From: CAZRDB01 sp964598695
GTDB taxonomy: Bacteria > Armatimonadota > Zipacnadia > UBA1398
DNA length: 13,925 bases
Assembly (NCBI GenBank): GCA_964598695.1
Contig: CAZRDB010000136.1
Location: forward strand, 1 to 13,925
Direction of reading: 5' to 3'
Shown here: piece after piece, positions 13,695 to 13,925 of the stretch
How positions within the stretch are numbered: the stretch's first letter is position 1
Layout of the letters: every line of letters starts with the position of its first letter
Program-made: the position numbers and the translations under genes
The notes under the pieces: model-generated
Databases searched by the model: none
The model's input: only the letters and a program-made list of their open reading frames with translations
What the model was told of the DNA's origin: nothing

Positions 13695-13712
13695 GTCCAC
13701 CGCTCCTTCCGC

Positions 13713-13925
13713 TCACTCGTCGGGCTCCTCGGGCTCCGGCTCCTCGAACCACTCCGCGAGCCGCTCCGACTCCGCGCGAGGGCCTGCCTCGTCCGCGCGG
13801 TGCGCGTACCAGGTCTCGAACGCGTGGAGCCAGAGGCTGATCGCGGCCTGGTCGGCCGGCATGTGGAGCACGGCGGCGTCCCACGCGCGACCGTCGCGCC
13901 GCAGTGCGGGCAGACGGCCGCGGTC
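13713..13925 (-). CDS. Unrecognised protein, C-terminal part (start beyond window edge)
   Basis: The last 70 residues of a minus-strand gene are visible, ending at the TGA at 13713-13715. They include LPALRRDGRAWDAAVLHMP, then ADQAAISLWLHAFETWYAHRAD, and finish in a strongly acidic, proline-spaced tail WFEEPEPEEPDE. It was read directly in the frame that stays open to the edge, with high third-position GC like the neighbouring genes. The helical, Trp-rich stretch gives no family I can name. It ends 18 bp before the Nif3-like start, in probable operon order. Confidence 0.6.
   Translation of the reverse strand, partial: DRGRLPALRRDGRAWDAAVLHMPADQAAISLWLHAFETWYAHRADEAGPRAESERLAEWFEEPEPEEPDE

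Overview
The window is GC-rich throughout, with strong G/C preference at third codon positions, and is densely coding. The best lineage guess is an Armatimonadota-type diderm bacterium. This rests on two secreted prepilin-like proteins whose N-terminus runs FTLIELLVVIAIIAILAAIL then FPVFAKARAKARQ and which carry a late DGHAK motif, on a predicted outer-membrane beta-barrel protein, and on the mix of KaiC-like, translin-like and Tat-exported Nif3-like proteins. Planctomycetota or a related phylum cannot be excluded from sequence alone.

Layout. Positions 1-1799 (minus) hold a compact cluster: acpS (holo-ACP synthase), a translin-family protein, and an RDD-family membrane protein that runs off the left edge. 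The last two overlap by 4 bp. Positions 1965-3395 (minus) encode a double-domain KaiC-like ATPase whose second half has lost several hallmark residues. Positions 3514-4650 (minus) encode a secreted lytic transglycosylase. Positions 4681-4844 (minus) form a self-contained tRNA-Glu(CTC) unit with promoter, encoded CCA and rho-independent terminator. An AIM24-family protein (5008-5691, plus) follows.

The most interesting part is 5721-8511 (plus). A hairpin is followed at once by a near-consensus sigma-70-type promoter. Its -10 and start region are covered by a perfect 10+10 bp palindrome, with an extra half-site 21 bp downstream. Next comes a leader of about 500 nt with several possible stems and a duplicated Shine-Dalgarno block. 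The cassette that follows is pilin, small lipoprotein, small lipoprotein, pilin. The two prepilins are both exactly 256 residues and unusually rich in tryptophan. Three perfect hairpins without U-tracts fill the convergent gap after the second pilin. This reads as a regulated surface-fibre or secretion-pseudopilin locus. No assembly ATPase, prepilin peptidase or secretin is visible nearby, so any machinery must be elsewhere.

Positions 8543-9604 (minus) encode a Gfo/Idh/MocA oxidoreductase, divergent from a large exported protein (9819-12611, plus). That protein joins an HExxH metallopeptidase domain, TolB-like PD40 propeller repeats and a predicted C-terminal outer-membrane barrel. The right end (minus) holds a Nif3-like protein with a Tat signal and a possible second, cytoplasmic start, preceded by the acidic C-terminal end of an unrecognised protein cut by the window edge.

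No mobile element, CRISPR array, rRNA or replication origin was seen.
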